Below, in pieces: positions 50,901 through 61,787 of a DNA stretch of 64,000 nucleotides. Source of the stretch: Diabrotica undecimpunctata (lineage: Eukaryota; Arthropoda; Insecta; Coleoptera; Chrysomelidae); contig NC_092807.1 in NCBI RefSeq assembly GCF_040954645.1, positions 2,914,001 through 2,978,000 on the forward strand. Direction: 5' to 3'. A program made the position numbers and the translations under genes. The first letter of the stretch is position 1. Each line of letters begins with the position of its first letter. The notes below the pieces were generated by a model. It was not told the origin of the DNA. It did not search any database and saw only the letters and a list, made by a program, of their open reading frames with translations.

Positions 50901-51062
50901 ATTAAAAGTTAAAGTACGTTTATTGACGTTTCAATTTTCACTTCGGAAATCATTCTCAAAATGTAATATGTAATAAATGTAATATGTAATAAATGTAAAA
51001 TGTAATAGAACGATTTCCGAAGTGGAAATTGAAACGTCAATAAACGTACTTTAACCTTTAAT
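50901..51062. repeat. Palindromic element with 50-bp arms
   Basis: Arms 50901-50950 and 51013-51062 are reverse complements with two mismatches (core GTACGTTTATTGACGTTTCA). The 62-bp centre is a repeat of AATGTAATATGTAAT-like words. A foldback MITE or hairpin repeat. A related half-arm lies at 53831-53866. Confidence 0.88.
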
Positions 51063-51810
51063 TTAACCTTTAATAATCTTTAGAGTGCAAATCGAAACGT
51101 CGCACAACAATTATAAAATGTAATTTTCATTACAATCAATCGTAGCTTAATAATCTCATATACATAATATTTATATTAAATTTTTAAACTAAATTAATGA
51201 CTCTGAAATACGTTTAACGTGTTTTACAGGCTCAGCAAAAATATACCTTACTGTATTTCTCTACTCCATTCTCCCCCAACTTACAATAAATTAAATAAAA
51301 CTCACAGTCTCAGTCAACGAAAACGATTAAAGACTACACAAAATATTATTAGATTGTGATATTTCCCAAAGTGCTTCCAATGAAGCAGAACAAAATACAT
51401 CTCTGGTTAATGTCGGCCTCGTTTAGAGCCCAAAGAGATAAGATTAACCCAGTCGAGTTGTTAATAGAGTTATTTTCGGGTTCCAGAAAGCAATAAAAGA
51501 TTAGGAAGTCACCGAAAATGTTAAAAGTCAAAGAAAAAATGGGTGATTTAAAAGCAGGAAATAGGTATTGGTTTTCGGATAAAACCGTCTCCGTGTAAAA
51601 GTGGTAGCTTCTAGTAATGGCTTCTTGTCACGGATTCGTTAATTGGAGACAGATAGCGGTGTCGACTTATCGTCTTTTTCACTCCTTCAATGATCAGAAT
51701 TAGATGAGTATAAAAGCGTCAAAGAATTTGGTTTAAATGTGGAATAATTCAACGCAGGGATTAGTTGTCGATAAAGTATTTCTAAAAACCATAAGCATTG
51801 CCATATACAC
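51063..51810. other. Region without a recognised gene
   Basis: Base composition is more balanced from about 51300 to 51700, with no coding motif or repeat that I recognise. Possibly unique genomic sequence. Confidence 0.35.
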
Positions 51811-52046
51811 ATATGTCCAAAAGTTTGGAATATTGGAATATTTCATCTTTTTATTGATTTTTATATATAAACTGTTCTGAATAGTTAAACATCATTTTGT
51901 TTTAATTCTCAACAATACTAAATAAATCTCAAAACCAGATAAACGATATGCAAAAAAATTATTTATTCTCTTGGAGTGAAAAACTTACAATGTAGAACTT
52001 ACATTTAAAAATAAATTAGTATAGAAAAATATAATTTTTAATAAAA

Positions 52047-53068
52047 CTAATAATTAGTATTTCCTCCATTGGCCTGTGTGCATGCCTGTAGGCTATTTGG
52101 CATGCTGTCGATTAACTGGTCGAGCTGGGCTTGCGGAATTCTTTCCCATTCTTTACGAGCAGCATCTTTTAGTTCTCGAAGTGTAAAAGGGGGATAATAG
52201 GCTTCTTGATGCGTGTTTTGAGAATGTCCCAAGCATGTTCAATAACATTCATGTCAGGGGAATTCAAGGGGCCACTGTAATGTACATATTCCTTCTTCTT
52301 CCAGAGAATTTTGTGCTGCTGCTGTTCGATAAGGAGGTGCGTTGTCATGCATAAACACAAATTCATCACCTACCGCCCCTCGGAATAGACGTAGGACAGG
52401 ATTTATAACTTCCTCGATGTACACAGCACCAGTGACTCTTCTCTCCAGAACCAGCAGTGGCGTCTGTGTACCACTCATAATACCACCCCAAACCATAATA
52501 CTGCCACCTTCAAATGGGACACGCGGTTGGGCTATTTCTAGTCAAGCTTGTCGTCCTGGGGCTCTCCAAACCAGTGTTTTTCGCGAACCAGATACCAAGC
52601 CAATTTTTGACTCATCAGAGAACATCACGTTATTCTAGTTAGGACCATGATGCACTATTTCTCTAGCCCATTGCAACCTTACTATTTTGTGTTGGTAGGT
52701 TAGTTTGGGAACACGTAGCGGTCTTCTACGATACAAATTTACCGCATTTAGTCTGCGTGTTATTGTTTGCCGTAAAATATTCAGTTCTTGAAGCCTAGAA
52801 ATTTCTCTGGATATGCCACTTGTAGATTCCAGACGATTTCTACGAGCTATCAATGTTATTTGCTGGTCTTGTGCTGTTGTTGTACATCGACTTCTACCAC
52901 TTCTGGGACGATCCTTGACGTCATTTGTATCTTGGAATTTTTTTTAATTTTCGATACACCACTCTGAGTATCATCAACAATATTCGTGATATAACTTTGA
53001 CTAAAGCCTTGTTGTAACAAAGCAATTACTCTTGATCTGTTAAAATGAGATATCACATTTCTAGGCAT
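52047..53068 (-). pseudogene. Tc1-like transposase, DD34E, frameshifted
   Basis: ATG at 53068 (M-P-R-N-V-I-S-H-F) opens the N-terminal helix-turn-helix (G-F-S-Q-S-Y-I). Frameshifts follow near 52900, and a stop near 52640 leads into F-S-D-E-S-K-I-G (first Asp). The frame 52254-52496 has G-G-I-M-S-G-T and M-H-D-N-A-P-P (second Asp). A frameshift near 52260 precedes N-V-I-E-H-A-W-D (Glu), 35 positions on: DD34E. The tail (L-I-D-S-M-P-N-S-L, A-N-G-G-N-T-N-Y) ends at 52047. A mariner-like end word (ATGTCCAAAAGTTTGGAATA, about 51814) marks the left terminus; the right terminus is too diverged to place. Confidence 0.85.
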
Positions 53069-53189
53069 TTTTAAAGGCTCAATTCAAATTTAAACAAAGA
53101 CTGAAATAACTAAGACTCGTTCTGTCTACTTTTGTCATGAGCCTAATATTGATATCTGTATCTAAATATAATGAAAAATATTATTAATT

Positions 53190-53889
53190 ATTATGTATTT
53201 ATACAATAGTTATTGTGTTCTACTTATTTAAAGTGGTAATTTAATTATTCAATTAGCGTTTTGGATTTTTTGAATTGTGTGTGACAAGTTACATTTTCCT
53301 ACTATCCTTTATATATTTTTTACTTTATATGCCATGGGGGGCGGGATTTAACCCCTAAACCCCCCCTGAGTGCGCCACAGGCGAGCAACAAATTCTGACA
53401 TAAATTCACACTATCTTTGAAATTTTTCTGTAGGCGCATTCCTCTGCTATTTCAAAGAAAAAATGTAAAAAATTGTGTACCCAAATAAAAAAAGTTGAAA
53501 ATGTAAAATATAAACAACTACAAATTTTTTTTTTAAATATATTGTGAATTAAACAAAATTGAAGGAATTGATATACTATAATGAATTAAATAATTTTTGA
53601 AATACATATAGCTTCATAAATATCTCAAAATTTTAAATTTTAAACACCGTTGGATAGCAGCTGAAGCTAGCCTTATCCATCCAGTCTAAGAGACTCATAA
53701 GTTTCAAGAAATAGAAGTCTCTATTGTCCCAAAAACAAATCGAAGATCTCTTATATATCTCTCACCAAAAAAAAACACATACTGTATCTTATCGTTCTCA
53801 AAATCAAAATATTCCCAAAATTTTTGAGAGCGATCTTCGAAGTGGAAATCAAAACGTCAAAGTAAACTTGTTTTAAAGTAAATTATTAA
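53190..53889. other. Region without a recognised gene
   Basis: Contains a C-rich imperfect palindrome near 53335-53370 (GGGGGGCGGG ... CCCCCCCT) and, at 53831-53866, a half copy of the 50.9-kb palindrome arm (TTCGAAGTGGAAAT ... ACGTCAA). Otherwise AT-rich. Confidence 0.45.
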
Positions 53890-54240
53890 ATAATAAATAT
53901 CATCGGCATATATTATGTCGCTGATCAGCCTTCCGTTAACTTTAACGCTTTCTTAGATGTTTTACAGTGCCCTTTGGAACACTTCTTCAGAATAAAGGTT
54001 GGAGGGAAGAGGTGACAGAACACATCCCTGTCGTACTCCTCTTGTTATGAGGACCTTACTGGACAGATTTTCGACTGTGTTTAGCTGTGTAACTAGTTAA
54101 CATGTGTTTCATGCAAATAAAAATCTAAGATCGACATTGATAATATTCAGTTTTTGTGGTACTTAATTATTCCTCTGTCTATCAAGTTTTGTAGTGCCTT
54201 GCGCTCTTCTGAGATCTTGCCAAGGATCGAAAGCAGGGTT
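53890..54240 (-). pseudogene. LINE family A RT core fragment
   Basis: The minus strand reads T-R-G-V-R-Q-G-C-V-L-S-P near 54030, then I-I-Y-A-D-D-I-Y near 53900 with both catalytic Asps. Flanking frames contain stops. This is the part missing in the 30690-32490 copy. Confidence 0.7.
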
Positions 54241-54546
54241 AAGCAAATTTTTGAATAATTATAAGCCATTAAAATAAATAGAGAACCTGACTTAGTGTTC
54301 AGTAACTGTCATAAATGAGATCTTAAAATATAGTTAAGAGTTAGGTGCTAAACTCCATTCGCTTAGCTCGGGCATATTTTGACAGATTCATTGTCGGAAA
54401 CCTACAACACAACAATTCCTACTTCTTAGTATTAATAGCTCAAGTATCCTACTATTGCATACTTCTTTCTTTAAAAAAAGAAGAATTATTCTAAATAGTG
54501 GAAGTGTATACTAAACCCGTCAAATTTTGAGTAGTATATATTTAAT
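54241..54546. other. Region without a recognised gene
   Basis: AT-rich; ends at the left 12-bp repeat flanking the hammerhead array. Confidence 0.35.
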
Positions 54547-54604
54547 AAATATATTTTATAAAATAAAAAAGACAGCAAAGATTTGATTTCACGTACAAAG
54601 CGTC

Positions 54605-54662
54605 TATGTATCTGTTGATACGTATTTCGACTTAATAAGTCTCATCAGAACAGTTATTCATA
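54605..54662 (-). ncRNA. Type I hammerhead ribozyme, minus strand copy
   Basis: On the minus strand this is identical over its 58 nt to the plus-strand copies: stem I CTGTT/AACAG plus TATG/CATA, core CTGATGA and GAAA, stem II GACTT/AAGTC. Predicted cleavage after the C at 54617. It lies in the inverted end piece of the array. Confidence 0.88.
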
Positions 54663-54958
54663 GCCGTTCTTAACGTGAAAAATAATCTTCTCTGTCTTTT
54701 AGGAAGCAACAATAACAACAATTGATAGACATGTCGTGGAATGCAAATTTTAGATTCCCCATGTCTCTATTAACATCTTTATCAACGTCTGTTATACCTT
54801 GCATTTATAGAAGGTTCAGATTAAAGCAGAAATCTGAATTTGTTTCGAAACTATCTTACCGATTTTTCTATTAGATGTCGCTATTGCGTCCATAACGAAG
54901 CCATTTTATTGTTGCTTCCTAAAAGACAGAGAAGATTATTTTTCACGTTAAGAAAGGA

Positions 54959-55016
54959 TATGAATAACTGTTCTGATGAGACTTATTAAGTCGAAATACG
55001 TATCAACAGATACATA
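54959..55016 (+). ncRNA. Type I hammerhead ribozyme, unit 1
   Basis: Core CTGATGA (54973-54979) and GAAA (54993-54996) flank stem II (GACTT, loop ATT, AAGTC). Stem I pairs CTGTT (54968-54972) with AACAG (55005-55009), with an internal loop (AATAA opposite ATA) and outer pairs TATG/CATA, as needed for the tertiary contact that speeds type I ribozymes. Stem III is the short palindrome ATACGTAT, which would work best in a dimer, as in other small-stem-III hammerheads. Cleavage is expected after C55004 (AUC). No mismatch in any conserved core position. Confidence 0.92.
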
Positions 55017-55355
55017 GACGCTTTGTACGTGAAATCAAATCTTTGCTGTCTTTTTCATTTTATTCGGATCTACTCTGTATGAGTACAAGAAACAAATTCG
55101 TTAAAGATTTCTGCTTAGGTGATAGACATGTCGTGGAATGCAAATTTTAGATTTCCCATGTCTCTATTAACATCTTTATCAACGTCTGTTATACCTTGCA
55201 TTTATAGAAGGTTCAGATTAAAGCAGAAATCTGAATTTGTTTCGAAACTATCTTACCGATTTTTCTATCAGATGTCGCTATTGCGTCCATAACGAAGCCA
55301 TTTTATTGTTGCTTCCTAAAAGACAGAGAAGATTATTTTTCACGTTAAGAAAGGA

Positions 55356-55413
55356 TATGAATAACTGTTCTGATGAGACTTATTAAGTCGAAATACGTAT
55401 CAACAGATACATA
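55356..55413 (+). ncRNA. Type I hammerhead ribozyme, unit 2
   Basis: Identical to unit 1 and exactly 397 bp downstream. Predicted cleavage after C55401, so the two plus-strand sites delimit a 397-nt monomer. Confidence 0.92.
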
Positions 55414-55867
55414 GACGCTTTGTACGTGAAATCAAATCTTTGATGTCTTTTTCATTTTATTCGGATCTACTCTGTATGAGTACAAGAAACAAATTCGTTA
55501 AAGATTTCTGCTTAGTTGATAGACATGTCGTGGAATGCAAATTTTAGATTCCCCATGTCTCTATTAACATCTTTATCAACGTCTGTTATACCTTGCATTT
55601 ATAGAAGGTTCAGATTAAAGCAAAAATCTGAATTTGTTTCGAAACTATCTTACCGAAATATATTTTAGTTGTTATAATTTAACATAACTATTTATTATAT
55701 GGTGCAGATAATTAAATATTGATTGTCGGTAATTCGCAAAGTTCTATTTTATTTACTATTTAGTTTGTTTACTATTAATATTGGCTATGAGTACGTGTGC
55801 TTGGTTGTATAGTAATTTCCAGCCACTTTTAGTCCGTCAAAAAGTAACTAACTATGCAATAAAATCA

Positions 55868-56408
55868 TCTTATATACTAAAACGCTAAGCCCTTTTCTTG
55901 TCCACCACTTTACTCAAAAACCATACTAGATCATTAAAATATTTTTTCGGAATATTATTAGTATTACGTAAGAGATTGTCAAGATATACTTTTGGTACAA
56001 AAATTCACTTCCGGTTTTGAGATGAACGGAAGTTAAAATTTACTTTAAGTTTAAGACCCCACAATGTATATATGGATCGAAAGGTGTCGTCGAGACGAAT
56101 CTAAATATGCACTTCCGGTTGTGATCCGACACCGGAAGTGACCCGAAACGCGCATAAAACGTCAAGATAAAGCAAATCTGACACCGGATTCGTGATCAGC
56201 ATGCAAAATTAACTGCTAAATGATAACATTGTAACAAAAAACATTGTTTTCGACGAAATATTTCGTAATATTTAATATACTTTTTACTTGCATTATTATT
56301 GATGAATGTTATGTATATTCTTGCTTATATTGTTTGTATTGATCTCTTAATTTTTCTCGCAAAATAAAAATTTCATTTAAAAAACTCGATGTCGAGTTGG
56401 TCCGCTAG
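55868..56408 (+). mobile_element. Non-autonomous Helitron
   Basis: Starts TCTTATATACTAAAACGC after a host A (55867) and ends CTAG before a host T (56409), the expected A/T insertion. A hairpin (AACTCGA, TG, TCGAGTT; 56383-56398) lies 6 nt before the terminal CTAG. No Rep/helicase is encoded, so it depends on an autonomous partner. An internal 10-bp stem (CACTTCCGGT with ACCGGAAGTG, 56110-56140) and a further ACTTCCGG word near 56010 are extra structure. 541 bp. Confidence 0.82.
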
Positions 56409-56984
56409 TAATTACTAAATTCACTAGACAGTTCGGACTGGGAATAGCGAACCGAGTATACAATACAACATAACTAGAAAGTGGAGATTGTTAGACAAAA
56501 CATATATTTGATGAAGATTAATGTTCATATAACACAATAAAAAGAAATTTAATTAGGCAAACCGAACACACAAAGGGATAAAGTCACAGAGAATGATGAA
56601 CGGTTCAATAAAATATTTTCTGCTTTAGCGATTCCAGTACGACGATAGCGGCTACCACGTGCATATCTAAATATAACTACCAGCTATTAAAGAAGAATAG
56701 GTATCGATATAATCGGTCCCCTTATAATAACTAATAAGAGGTGTATCTTCTCCCACATGCTGCTATGTAGATCCATAAACAAATCAATGCCCGGTGTAAT
56801 ATACCTAATCTCGAAAAATCTATTACCTACAAGCGAGTTACCACCGAAGAAGAGTGAGAAGAACAGGTAGTGAAAATATTGCAGGGTCGGTTAAGCCACT
56901 TTTTTATATCATTTAAAGTATGAAATTCCAAAATAAAGATGAAATTAACCAGAGACAAAAACCGGAAGGTAAACAGAAGAACAA
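56409..56984 (+). other. Region with a possible Gypsy integrase scrap
   Basis: At about 56701-56760 the plus strand reads G-I-D-I-I-G-P-L-I-I-T-N, similar to the first-Asp block of Gypsy integrases (compare A-I-D-F-I-G-P near 474). No second Asp or Glu is visible. The rest is unassigned. Confidence 0.35.
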
Positions 56985-58930
56985 GATACAATGTCTTCTT
57001 CTTCCTGTAGTGCCTATCCGTTTCGAATGTTAGCGACCATCATGGCAACCTGTATTTTGCAAACTGCTGCTCTGAAAAGATTTTTGGTTGTTGTATTAAA
57101 CTACGTACGTAGATTTTTCAGCCAAAAACTTCTTCGCCTTCCTGGACCTTGTTTTCCTTCTACTTTTCCTTGAAGAATTAATTTCAGCAACCCATATCTT
57201 TCGCTGTTCCTCATGATGTGACCGAGTTATACAACTTGGCTGTTTTTATTGTGGTTAACAACTTTTTCCTTTTTGCATTCTTAATGAACAGTCCTGGTTA
57301 GTAACGTGGTCGATATAGGATATCTGTCGGATTCTACGATAAAGCCACATTTCGAAAGCCTCAATTTTCTTACAGGTAGCGTCTGTGAGAGTCCACGACT
57401 CAACTCCGTACAATAGTGTAGGAAAGATATAACATCGTAGTAACCCGATTTTTATGGGTACTGATAAATCGTGGCATTTAGCTTAGCCATTTTTCTAAAT
57501 GCAGATCTTGCTTTCTTTATCCTAACTTTTAGTTCTAGGGAATGGTCCCAATTATCATTGACGTTCGTATCAAGGTAGAGTATGTTTTTTCTCTTTCTAT
57601 TGGTCGACCATTTACACTGATTCTTTCAATTTGCTGTTCCTTCTTAGAGATCATCATATAGTTTGTTTTCTTAATGTTCAGTGAAAGTCCAGTTCTCTGA
57701 CTCACTTCTGTGATTCTATTTATTAACTCCTGGAGGGCTTCATAACTGTCAGCGAATACCACCATGTCATCCGCGTATCTGATGTTATTGATATATTCTC
57801 CGTTAATTCGAATTCCGGCTTCAACATCTTCTACTGCTTCTTGAAAGATTTCCTGAGAGTATATGTTAAACAACAAGCGGATAGTATACATCCCTGTCGG
57901 ACCCCACGTTTGATTTTGATATCATCGGATTTTCCTGCCTCTGTACGGATAGACGATGTTTGATTCCAGTAAAGATTGCTAATAATTCTTAGATCACAGG
58001 TGTTTATTCCAATATTTGTTAATATCTCCATCAGCTTGTCGTCTTTTACTGTATCAAATGCTTTATGGTAATTAACGAAGCTTGCATAAATATCGCAATT
58101 TACATCTCTACATCGTTGAAATAGCACTTGTATGCCAAAGAGAGCTTCTCTCGTAGCCACTGCGTTCCAAAAACCAAACTGTGTACGGCTGATTTTATCT
58201 TTGCATAGTCTATATATCCTTTGATGTATGATTTTTAGAAATAACCTTAAAATGTGTCTCATTAAGCTGATGGTCCGGAAATCATTGCAGGATACGGATT
58301 TTGTTTTCTTTGGTAGAACAATAAACGTTGACTTTAGCCATGATCTTGGTATTATTCTGTTTAAATATGTCATTGAATATTTTTGTTAGTCGTTGAGAAC
58401 CGTCGGTGTTAAATAGCTTTATGAGTTCAGCATATGCATTGTCAGGTCCATGAGCTTTGCCATCTTTTAGTTGTAATATTGCTTTTTCCACTTCATCTGA
58501 TGTGATTGATGAGTATTCATTACATATGTAGGATGGAGGTTGTTCGGACCTATTATCATCAAAGAGTTTTTGTATGTATTTAGTCCATATGCATATTTCT
58601 TGATTTTTATCTGTAATGATGTTCCCCTGTTGATCTTGCAGTTTGCTGGCTGTGTTGGATTTTTGAAGACCAGCTGCTTGTTTTACCTTTTTATGCATAT
58701 TAAAGGTATCGTGTTTTTGTTCCAACAACTCTATCTCTTCACACTATATATTATAATTTAACAATTTTCTTTGGCCTTTCGCATTTTGGTTCTTATTTGT
58801 CTCTGAATATGTTTGTACATTTTTTTTGTTATTCTTTGAATTTTCTTCTTTCTTCCATGAGTTGCAGTATATTGTCATTTATCCAAATTTTTCTCTTCTC
58901 TTTATTTTCTATACGATCTGCTTCTCTGAT
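56985..58930 (-). pseudogene. LINE family A copy, antisense, RT core present
   Basis: Right to left: M-E-E-R-R-K-F-K (58860), N-M-H-K-K-V-K (58690), D-G-K-A-H-G-P-D-N (58450), Q-F-G-F-W-N-A (58180), S-F-V-N-Y-H-K-A-F-D (58075), R-G-V-R-Q-G-C-I-L-S (57905), a frameshift, then I-R-Y-A-D-D-M-V-V-F (57780) with the Asp pair intact. The C-terminal part (57000-57540) is in broken frames: L-G-H-I-M-R-N-S-E, L-K-L-I-L-Q-G-K-V-E-G-K and F-R-A-A-V-C-K. The first catalytic position reads F-V-N-Y where F-V-D-F/Y is expected. Confidence 0.88.
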
Positions 58931-59452
58931 CTTGTTAAAGGTTTCACAAGATACAATGTGGACGCTCTTAAACAAGAAAAAACAAGAATCGAATTGACAA
59001 AAGGACTGAAAATAAACCGAACAGCAGTGGATAAAAATGAGGATGCTCGAGAAAACATTAGAATTTAATATTGAAACCCATCACCTATTTGTCGACTTCA
59101 AAGCCGCATACGACAGTGTCAAGAGAACAGTACGGTACCAATCAATGCGTGAGTTTGGTATACCAGAAAAACTTATCCGATTAACGAGAATGACAAGCTC
59201 TAACTTAAAGGCCAGCGTGAGGATACAGGGAGAAAATTCTTGATCCTTTAAGATAAAGGCTAGACTCAGATAAGGAGATGCTCTGGCTTGTCTAATATTT
59301 AACATTGCCTTGGAAAAGGCAGTCCGAGATACGCGAATTAAAGACGACGGTACTATTTACACTACATTGATACAAATCTTAGCATACGCTGATGACACTG
59401 ACATAATAGGGCGTAGCAAGCGCGATGTGAAAAAAACTGAAACAACTAAAAA
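58931..59452 (+). pseudogene. LINE family C RT fragment
   Basis: L-F-V-D-F-K-A-A-Y-D-S-V-K-R (59085), E-F-G-I-P-E-K-L-I-R-L-T, R-x-G-D-A-L-A-C-L-I-F-N-I-A-L-E-K-A (59275) and L-A-Y-A-D-D-T-D-I-I-G-R (59380). RT motifs with the Asp pair kept; one frameshift and one stop between. Same style as the V-D-F-K-A-V-Y-D copy at 26095. It ends abruptly at the next, different LINE. Confidence 0.8.
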
Positions 59453-59720
59453 ATGGCAAACCTACTGGAAGTAACAACCTACCGATAGATTTAATAGAGG
59501 TCGACACAAACAAATCAGTAGAAATGTTACACAAACTCTTTGACAAGATATGGGTCGACGAGGAGCTACCAAAGGAATGGAACGAGGCTGTAATCATTAA
59601 GATACCAAAAAAGAGCGAGCTAAGTAGATGCGAGAATTACCAAGCAATAACACTGCTAAGCGCTACATCCAAAATAATACATAACAAGAACAGATCCTCG
59701 GTGAAAAACTATTCATAGGG
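59453..59720 (+). pseudogene. LINE pre-RT fragment
   Basis: L-F-D-K-I-W-V-D-E-E-L-P-K-E-W-N-E-A then K-I-P-K-K and N-Y-Q-A-I-T-L-L: the segment just before the first catalytic motif in an insect LINE RT. No core follows; the join to 59735 is to a different domain. Confidence 0.7.
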
Positions 59721-59729
59721 ACGACGGTT

Positions 59730-60870
59730 ATATAGTGTCTTCGGTACTAGCAGAGAGAAAAACAACTCCTACTGCATTGTTGGAAGTCCTGCTGAATCTA
59801 CCACCACTTCATATCTTTATACATGGCGAAGCCAGATTAGTGATGCACAGATTAATCCATAGTCAGCGACATATAAGCCAGATGCATGGAGCTGACAATA
59901 GAAAGCTAATCGAGGAGCTAAAAGCCGATATTGTGATGGGGAAACCTATCGATGCAATAGCTACGAGATATAGCTTTAACAATAAGTTCATAATTAAGAT
60001 ACCAGACAGGGAAGACTGGAATAGAGGTGTACCCATACAAGCTGCTGCTACCTGGTACACGGATGGCTCAAAAACATCGGAGGGTGTGGGAGCCGGCATA
60101 GTAGGGACAAATCAAGGGATACATTTCCCTGTAAGTCTATCTAAGGATGTGACAGTTTTCCAGGCGTAAATAACGGCAATCCATCACTGCGTAAAAGAAA
60201 TAGAAAGGTAGGAAAGAACGTTCTCTTAAATTGCTATCTTCACAGATAGACAGGCAGCGCTTAAGGCACTTAATTCTGTAGAGGTCAATTCTAAGCTAAT
60301 ATGGGATTGCGTGTGTGCCCTAAATAAACTAGGAGACCGTAGCAAGATTACGGTAGCCTGGGTACCGGGGCACAAGGCTCCAAACAAGGCTCATCAATGC
60401 CATTCATTGGATCGGAACCCTTCTGCGGCGTTGCAAAGTCAGTAACAAGAACGGCTACAAGGAAGTGAGTAGCTCACAAATCTCTGGAATGGTGGAGGAA
60501 TTCACCAGGACAAAGACAGGCAAAACAGTTCATTACAGAACATTTGCCAAATTTACGGCAGACCTAATAAGCAAAGACAGGAAAACAGTGAAAGCCATAG
60601 TAGGTCTTCTAACAGGGCACTGTAAGCTGAATAGGCACTTGAAGTTGATGGGATTATCAGATGATGACCTGTGCAGATTCTGTCACCTCGAAGAAGAAAC
60701 AGCAGAGCACATTTTATGTCAATGTGACAGTCCGGCAAATGTGCGGTTCTTTGCATTAGGAGAAGAAAATCCACAGACAAATAGCTACATGGAAGGTACA
60801 GTCTCGAAGCTACTAGACTTTATAAAAAGGGTCAAACTAGAGAATGTTATCTAGGACTAGAGGACCACAA
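59730..60870 (+). pseudogene. I/R1-group LINE RNase H and C-terminal domain
   Basis: A post-RT linker (L-E-V-L-L-N-L-P-P-L-H-I-F) leads to an RNase H domain: W-Y-T-D-G-S-K near 60055 (first Asp) and F-T-D-R-Q-A-A-L near 60240 (third acidic residue). The second acidic position, expected in the F-Q-A-E-I-T-A context, is a TAA stop at 60167-60169. Frameshifts lead to 60465-60854, which ends in C-R-F-C...H-I-L-C-Q-C, a zinc-finger-like motif common after RNase H in these LINEs. RNase H degrades the template RNA. RT itself is absent upstream. Confidence 0.85.
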
Positions 60871-60989
60871 CAGATCTGAAAAGGTCGCAGTGAAATAGGC
60901 CAAAAGGCCACCTCTCTAAATGTAATCTATTCTAACAGGGATGAATTCGGAAGCATATTACATCAATTTAGCGTAATTTAGCTATGTAG

Positions 60990-61400
60990 ACATTCAAGCT
61001 CGAATGAATATTAAAATTAGAAAAGCAGGTGGTGCGAATAAGATAAACCTAGAAGTGATGAAATACATAGAAAAGAAAAGTGAAGCATAGCTACTCAAGG
61101 AATTCATTAATGCATAGAGAACGCAAATAACACCTGAAGAAACGTATGCAGAAGAAACTTGGATAAAACAAACAGTAAAGATCTTAAGGAAAATTAATGG
61201 AAAGACAAAACACGACAGAACAAGAAACGAAATACTCAGAGACAACTTACGCCAAGAACCAAGAATAAAAATTATTGATAAAAAAAACAATTAGGATGGT
61301 ATGACCATACAGAGTACCAAGAAAAACTTGGACACAGAGAGAAGAGAGCTAACAGAAAAGAGGAAAATCGAAAAAAAGTGCAACGTTTATCTAGGGACAG
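60990..61400 (+). pseudogene. Chimeric LINE fragment
   Basis: A pre-RT piece (R-K-A-G-G-A-N-K-I-N-L-E) is followed directly by a C-terminal piece (G-K-T-K-H-D-R-T-R-N-E-I-L-R-D-N-L), so the RT between them is deleted. Stops interrupt it. Confidence 0.5.
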
Positions 61401-61437
61401 GAAAAATGTAAGTAATGGAAAAATGGTAGCTTTAACT

Positions 61438-61774
61438 CTATATAACTAGTTTTAACTCTTTCATAGGCTTTCGCCAAGCCTGTCTATTCTGCCAGTCTTC
61501 TTCAGATAGATTTCTTGTTGACATTGCTTTTGAAATTCCTTGCATCCATGTTGTTGGTGGTCGTCCTCGTTTTCTTTTCTCTGGTGGTATCCATTCTAGT
61601 TTTTTTTTTGGTAATCTTTCTTCCCCCATACGTCTAACATGTCCGTACCATGTTAATTGTTGTTTTTCGATGTCTTCTATAATTGATCTTTGTACATTTA
61701 TTTGATTCCTTATGTCCTCATTTCTCATATGTTCTAATCTAGACTTTCCCGCTGCTCTCCTCCAAAAATCCATT
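61438..61774 (-). pseudogene. LINE C-terminal domain (split by an insertion)
   Basis: The minus strand reads M-D-F-W-R-R-A-A-G-K-S-R-L-E, L-T-W-Y-G-H-V-R-R-M-G-E-E-R-L-P and K-R-K-R-G-R-P-P-T-T-W-M, open to a stop at 61438. The upstream part of the same reading lies right of the inserted retroposon at 62501-62640. Related to 7215-7580. Confidence 0.87.
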
Positions 61775-61787
61775 TCAACTGCCAATA

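Larger units (their letters stand above)
54559..55655 (+). mobile_element. Hammerhead-ribozyme tandem retroelement (retrozyme- or Penelope-like)
   Basis: The array contains an inverted partial unit (54559 to about 54712), two full 397-bp units starting at 54724 and 55121 (GATAGACATGTCGTGG), and a partial third from 55518. Copies differ at only a handful of positions. Each full unit carries a complete type I hammerhead. The direct repeat AAATATATTTTA lies at 54547-54558 and 55656-55667, consistent with a 12-bp target duplication around the whole array. No protein is encoded, so mobilisation would depend on another element's RT. Retrozymes and Penelope-like elements are the known groups with tandem type I hammerheads. 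Confidence 0.85.

Noticed and set aside
53255..53285. Right TIR of the Tc1 element at 52-53 kb
   Set aside because: Only a weak match to the reverse complement of the 51814 end; not enough to set a boundary.
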